Assembly: GCA_963977065.1 (NCBI GenBank)
Contig: CAXBNF010000012.1
Location: 1-64,000 of the forward strand
DNA: 64,000 nt
From: Planktosalinus sp963977065
Lineage (GTDB): Bacteria; Bacteroidota; Bacteroidia; Flavobacteriales; Flavobacteriaceae
Direction of reading: 5' to 3'
The position numbers and the translations under genes were made by a program. The notes beneath the pieces are model-generated. The model ran no database searches. It was not told the origin of the DNA and saw only the letters and a list, made by a program, of their open reading frames with translations. Of the stretch, positions 60,515-64,000 are shown piece by piece (the stretch's first letter is position 1; every line of letters starts with the position of its first letter).

Positions 60515-62272
60515 ATGAAAGAATTAAAGCATCTCAACACTTATTTTGTCAAATACAAAGGTATGCTCCTTTTGGGACTCGTCATCACCATTTGCGCTCG
60601 CCTTTTTGCTTTGATTACTCCAAAACTTATAGGAGATTCTGTTACGCTGGTTGAAAATGCAATCAATAATGGGGTTGGAGATCGTGCTGCTGTTGAAAAA
60701 CAACTGCTCATTAACATTGGACTTCTTGTGGGTGCTACCCTGTTTGCAGCACTTTTTACATTCTTGATGCGGCAAACTTTTATTGTGGTTTCAAGACGTA
60801 TTGAATTTGATTTAAAAAATGAAATTTACAAACATTACCAAGTCTTATCTCTGGCGTTTTATAAGCAAAACAGAACGGGCGATTTAATGAATCGCATTAG
60901 TGAGGATGTTTCTAAAGTAAGGATGTATGCCGGCCCGGCATTGATGTATAGCGTCCAAACCATTACATTATTTGTTGTGGTTATTAGTTATATGTACAGC
61001 CAGGCTCCTTCTTTAACTTTATATACCATCATTCCTTTTCCAATTCTTTCAATCGCTATTTATCGTCTGAGCGTGGCAATTAATCACAGGAGTACCATTG
61101 TACAGCAATATCTTTCAAAACTCACCACCTTTACTCAAGAAACTTTTAGTGGTGTTTCGGTCATAAAAGCCTATGCTATTGAACCACAAATTAATTCAGA
61201 GTTTGTAACCCTCGCCAATGAAAGCAAAGACAAAAACATAGACCTAGTCAAAGTTCAAGCATTGTTTTTCCCTTTAATGATTTTACTCATTGGTGCCAGT
61301 AATTTACTGGTTATTTACATTGGAGGAAATCAATATCTGAGTGGCGAAATTGAAGAACTGGGAACAATTGTCGAGTTTATAATTTTTGTCAATATGCTTA
61401 CCTGGCCGGTTGCAGTTGTGGGATGGGTTACTTCCATGGTTCAACAGGCAGCAGCTTCACAAAAGCGAATCAATGAGTTTTTAAATGAAAAACCGGAAGT
61501 CAAAAACAACACACTAATTCATACTTCCATTCAAGGCAAAATAACTTTTAAAAATGTAACTTTTACCTATCCTGATACAAATATTACTGCATTAAAAGAT
61601 ATTTCCTTCAACATCAATTCCGGAGAGACATTAGTAATATTAGGACATACCGGATCTGGGAAATCTACTATACTTGAATTGATTGGAAGGCTCTATGATG
61701 TGTCTCAAGGCGAAATTTTAATTGACGACAAACCCATTGAAACTATTAACTTAAACGACCTTAGACGTGCTATTGGGTATGTTCCTCAGGATGCTTTTTT
61801 ATTTAGTGATAGTATAAAAAACAACATTAGATTTGGTAAAGAAGAAGCTACAGATGAAGAGGTCATCGAAGCAGCTAAACTTGCTTCGGTTCATAAAAAC
61901 ATAATGGGTTTTACTAAAAAGTATGATACCGTTCTGGGAGAAAGAGGTATCACGTTGAGTGGCGGGCAAAAACAACGCGTATCGATTGCAAGAGCATTAA
62001 TCAAAGACCCCAATATTTATTTGTTTGACGATTGTCTTTCTGCAGTTGATACAGAGACTGAAGAAAAGATTTTAAACAACCTGCAAAAACTTTCAAAAAA
62101 CAAAACGGCTATTGTGGTTAGCCATAGAATTGCAGCAGCAAAAAATGCAAATAAAATCATTGTGTTGAAAGACGGTCAAATTCTCCAACAAGGCACTCAC
62201 AATCAACTACTAGAAAAAGACGGCTACTATAAAGAACTTTATGCCAAACAACTTTTAGAAAAAGAAAACTAA
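60515..62272 (+). CDS. ABC exporter, fused permease and ATPase (MsbA/MDR-like)
   Basis: A 585-residue half-transporter: six membrane helices in residues 1-310, including the coupling-helix motif FYKQNRTGDLMNRISEDVSKVR, then an ATPase with Walker A GHTGSGKST (about 376), Q-loop VPQDAFLFSDSI, signature LSGGQKQRVSIARAL (about 480) and Walker B YLFDDCLSAVD. Note DD in place of the usual DE after the Walker B strand; the catalytic position is Asp rather than Glu, as in some asymmetric exporters. It would act as a homodimer or with an unknown partner; substrate unknown. Confidence 0.92.
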   Translation: MKELKHLNTYFVKYKGMLLLGLVITICARLFALITPKLIGDSVTLVENAINNGVGDRAAVEKQLLINIGLLVGATLFAALFTFLMRQTFIVVSRRIEFDLKNEIYKHYQVLSLAFYKQNRTGDLMNRISEDVSKVRMYAGPALMYSVQTITLFVVVISYMYSQAPSLTLYTIIPFPILSIAIYRLSVAINHRSTIVQQYLSKLTTFTQETFSGVSVIKAYAIEPQINSEFVTLANESKDKNIDLVKVQALFFPLMILLIGASNLLVIYIGGNQYLSGEIEELGTIVEFIIFVNMLTWPVAVVGWVTSMVQQAAASQKRINEFLNEKPEVKNNTLIHTSIQGKITFKNVTFTYPDTNITALKDISFNINSGETLVILGHTGSGKSTILELIGRLYDVSQGEILIDDKPIETINLNDLRRAIGYVPQDAFLFSDSIKNNIRFGKEEATDEEVIEAAKLASVHKNIMGFTKKYDTVLGERGITLSGGQKQRVSIARALIKDPNIYLFDDCLSAVDTETEEKILNNLQKLSKNKTAIVVSHRIAAAKNANKIIVLKDGQILQQGTHNQLLEKDGYYKELYAKQLLEKEN

Positions 62273-62338
62273 AATTTGTTGCTCAATACTATTTTTTTTT
62301 AGATTTTTGACTTGAAATAATTTAAAACTAATTAGACT

Positions 62339-62725
62339 ATGAGTGAAAACGATATGATGGAGCAAGAAGAAATCTATTCAAAAGTATTGCGCGCCGGAAG
62401 AAGAACCTATTTTTTTGATGTAAGAGCAACCAGAGCCGGTGATTATTATTTAACCATCACCGAAAGCAAGAAATTCACCAATGACGATGGGTCTTTCCAT
62501 TACAAAAAACATAAAATTTATCTCTACAAAGAAGACTTTGCAAGCTTTAAAGAAAATGTTGATGAAATGATCGATTATATCATTAATGAAAAGGGTGAAG
62601 AGGTAATTAGTGAAAGGCATCAAAAAGACTTTAAAAAAGAAACAGACACTGACTCCTCTGAATCCGAAGATGAAAATAAAAAAAACTCAGAAAGTTTTAC
62701 CAACATCAATTTTGAAGATATTTAA
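62339..62725 (+). CDS. PUR-family nucleic-acid-binding protein
   Basis: A 128-residue protein with a single PUR repeat: IYSKVLRAGRRTYFFDVRATRAGDYYLTITESKKF and the FHYKKHKIYLYKEDF strand-helix, followed by an acidic Ser/Asp/Glu tail (TDTDSSESEDEN). Bacteroidota and spirochaete homologues bind single-stranded nucleic acid as dimers; a regulatory role is likely but not specified. Its terminator lies at 62753. Confidence 0.9.
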   Translation: MSENDMMEQEEIYSKVLRAGRRTYFFDVRATRAGDYYLTITESKKFTNDDGSFHYKKHKIYLYKEDFASFKENVDEMIDYIINEKGEEVISERHQKDFKKETDTDSSESEDENKKNSESFTNINFEDI

Positions 62726-62752
62726 CATCAATTTATTAGTATTCAACTCAAA

Positions 62753-62782
62753 ACCGTTCTACTTATTAGGACGGTTTTTTTT
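62753..62782 (+). terminator. intrinsic terminator after the PUR gene
   Basis: ACCGTTCTA (62753-62761) pairs with TAGGACGGT (62767-62775) with one T-G pair, a 5-base loop and an eight-T run. Confidence 0.8.
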
Positions 62783-62813
62783 ATCTTTATACCCTACACT
62801 CTAATTTTATATT

Positions 62814-64000
62814 ATGATTCGATTTTTACTTTTATTCGTTCTAGTTTCTTTATCACTATTTTCACAAGAAAAACCTTTAGACTTAAATTATTATCTCCCA
62901 GACGGTGTAACATACAACACTTCTATCCCAACACCCAAAAGCATCATTGGACACGAAGTTGGAGAATGGCATATTACCCATGATAAGCTTGTTCAATATA
63001 TGACGGCACTTGCTGATGCAAGTGACCGCATCATTATTGAGAACAGAGGAAACACTTTTGAAGGAAGACCTCTCATATTACTTACAATTACCTCCCCTGA
63101 AAATCATAGCAAGCTGGAAACAATCCGTCAAAACCACATGCAATTATCGGGGCCCAATGCTGGTTCAATAGACATTTCAACAATGCCTGTTATAATCAAT
63201 CAGGGATATTCCATTCACGGAAATGAGCCCAGCGGTACAAACGCTGCCCTTGCAGTTGCTTATTACCTTGCCGCAGCCCAAGGCCCAAAAATTGACAACA
63301 TACTCAAAAATGCCGTAATCCTCTTTGACCCCTCCTTCAATCCTGATGGATTGCAACGATTTGCCTCCTGGGTAAATATGCACAAAAGCAAAAACATCAA
63401 TCCTGATCCAAACGACCGTGAGTACAGTGAATCCTGGCCGGGAGCACGCACAAACCACTACTGGTTTGATATGAACCGCGACTGGCTTCCCGCTCAAATG
63501 CCAGATAGCCGAGCACGCATCGAGACCTATCACAAATGGTATCCAAACATTCTCACAGACCACCACGAGATGGGAACAAACAGTACCTTTTTCTTTCAAC
63601 CCGGAATCCCTTCGAGAACACATCCATTAACTCCTCAAAAAAATCAGGAATTAACCGGTGACATTGCGCAATTTCATGCAGATGCACTTGACAAAATAGG
63701 AAGTCTGTATTATGCCAAAGAAGATTTTGATGACTTTTATTACGGAAAAGGCTCCACCTTTCCAGATATCAACGGAAGTATTGGGATTCTCTTTGAGCAA
63801 GCCTCATCGAGAGGACACGCCCAGGAAAGTGATAATGGATTACTTACGTTCCCGTTTACCATTAAAAATCAATTTGTCACTTCGCTTTCTACCATTGATG
63901 CCGGAGTCGCTTTACGCGAAAACCTACTCAATTACCAGCGACAATTTTATCAGGATGCCCGCAAGGAAGCAGATGCCGGCGCCATTGTTTTTGGAGATGA
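62814..64000 (+). CDS. exported zinc carboxypeptidase (M14 family), 3' end beyond the window
   Basis: An open frame of 395 codons running off the right edge. A signal peptide (IRFLLLFVLVSLSLFSQ) is followed by an M14 peptidase domain: zinc ligands H135 and E138 in YSIHGNEPSG and H250/H251 in TDHHEMG, plus DPSFNPDGLQRF, RTNHYWFDMNRDW and LFEQASSRGHAQ. The family removes C-terminal residues, or acts as an extracellular peptidase in Bacteroidota where longer forms carry a type IX sorting domain; whether one exists here cannot be seen. It begins 32 bases after the preceding terminator. Confidence 0.92.
   Translation, partial: MIRFLLLFVLVSLSLFSQEKPLDLNYYLPDGVTYNTSIPTPKSIIGHEVGEWHITHDKLVQYMTALADASDRIIIENRGNTFEGRPLILLTITSPENHSKLETIRQNHMQLSGPNAGSIDISTMPVIINQGYSIHGNEPSGTNAALAVAYYLAAAQGPKIDNILKNAVILFDPSFNPDGLQRFASWVNMHKSKNINPDPNDREYSESWPGARTNHYWFDMNRDWLPAQMPDSRARIETYHKWYPNILTDHHEMGTNSTFFFQPGIPSRTHPLTPQKNQELTGDIAQFHADALDKIGSLYYAKEDFDDFYYGKGSTFPDINGSIGILFEQASSRGHAQESDNGLLTFPFTIKNQFVTSLSTIDAGVALRENLLNYQRQFYQDARKEADAGAIVFGD

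Noticed and set aside
62610..62804. 64-codon frame over the end of the PUR gene
   Set aside because: It overlaps the PUR coding region in another frame and crosses the terminator.

Overview
The window is AT-rich and reads as chromosome of a member of the Bacteroidota, most likely Flavobacteriaceae. The evidence is the set of TAnnTTTG -7 promoter boxes (often with a TTG about 19-20 bp upstream), the fused CcoN-CcoO oxidase subunit with a single-haem CcoP, a PorV2-type porin-like protein, the SurA/MoxR cluster, a long NusB next to leucine dehydrogenase, and a PUR-family protein. I saw no rRNA, tRNA or CRISPR array.

Layout. 1-2556: the distal end of an integron-like cassette array. Three cassettes each carry one toxin-antitoxin pair (RelE-like with HTH antidote, ParDE, HigBA) and are separated by four attC-like imperfect palindromes; no integrase is visible and the array runs off the left edge. 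2585-17758: aconitase, an acyltransferase, a MoxR ATPase, three peptidyl-prolyl isomerase-type periplasmic proteins divergent from an OmpH/Skp chaperone, a PorV2-like protein, phosphatidylserine synthase, LptB, TatC and KdsD, so this stretch is largely about building the envelope. 17841-23269: RecQ, Lnt, a methyltransferase and a LolD/MacB-type ATPase. 23274-27266: a PAPS-metabolism operon (cysQ, DUF2061, cysC, cysD, cysN). 27527-31098: a biotin carboxylase and a biotin carrier protein with an unrelated FAD enzyme between them; the matching carboxyltransferase lies at 46193.

31241-43487 is a low-oxygen respiration region: cbb3 oxidase genes (ccoS-ccoNO-ccoQ-ccoP-ccoG-ccoH-TauE/SafE), a Crp/Fnr-type regulator, thioredoxin, a truncated haemoglobin and two small unknown envelope proteins. 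Two TGA-N6-TCA palindromes sit at exactly the same distance from a -7 box upstream of the oxidase operon and of the haemoglobin operon. This suggests that both are class II targets of the local regulator.

43571-64000: EttA, an acyl-CoA carboxylase beta subunit, PAP2 phosphatase, MATE pump, a sigma factor / MscS-like channel / small membrane peptide cluster, LpdA, a cyclophilin-FKBP fusion, a DinB-like protein, a umuDC pair whose UmuD has lost its catalytic serine, yajC-DUF1573-nusB, leucine dehydrogenase, an ABC exporter, a PUR protein and a zinc carboxypeptidase cut off by the right edge. Two genes look broken by single lesions: the four-helix-bundle gene at 45355-45759 (nonsense) and the DUF1573 lipoprotein at 57625-58091 (frameshift).
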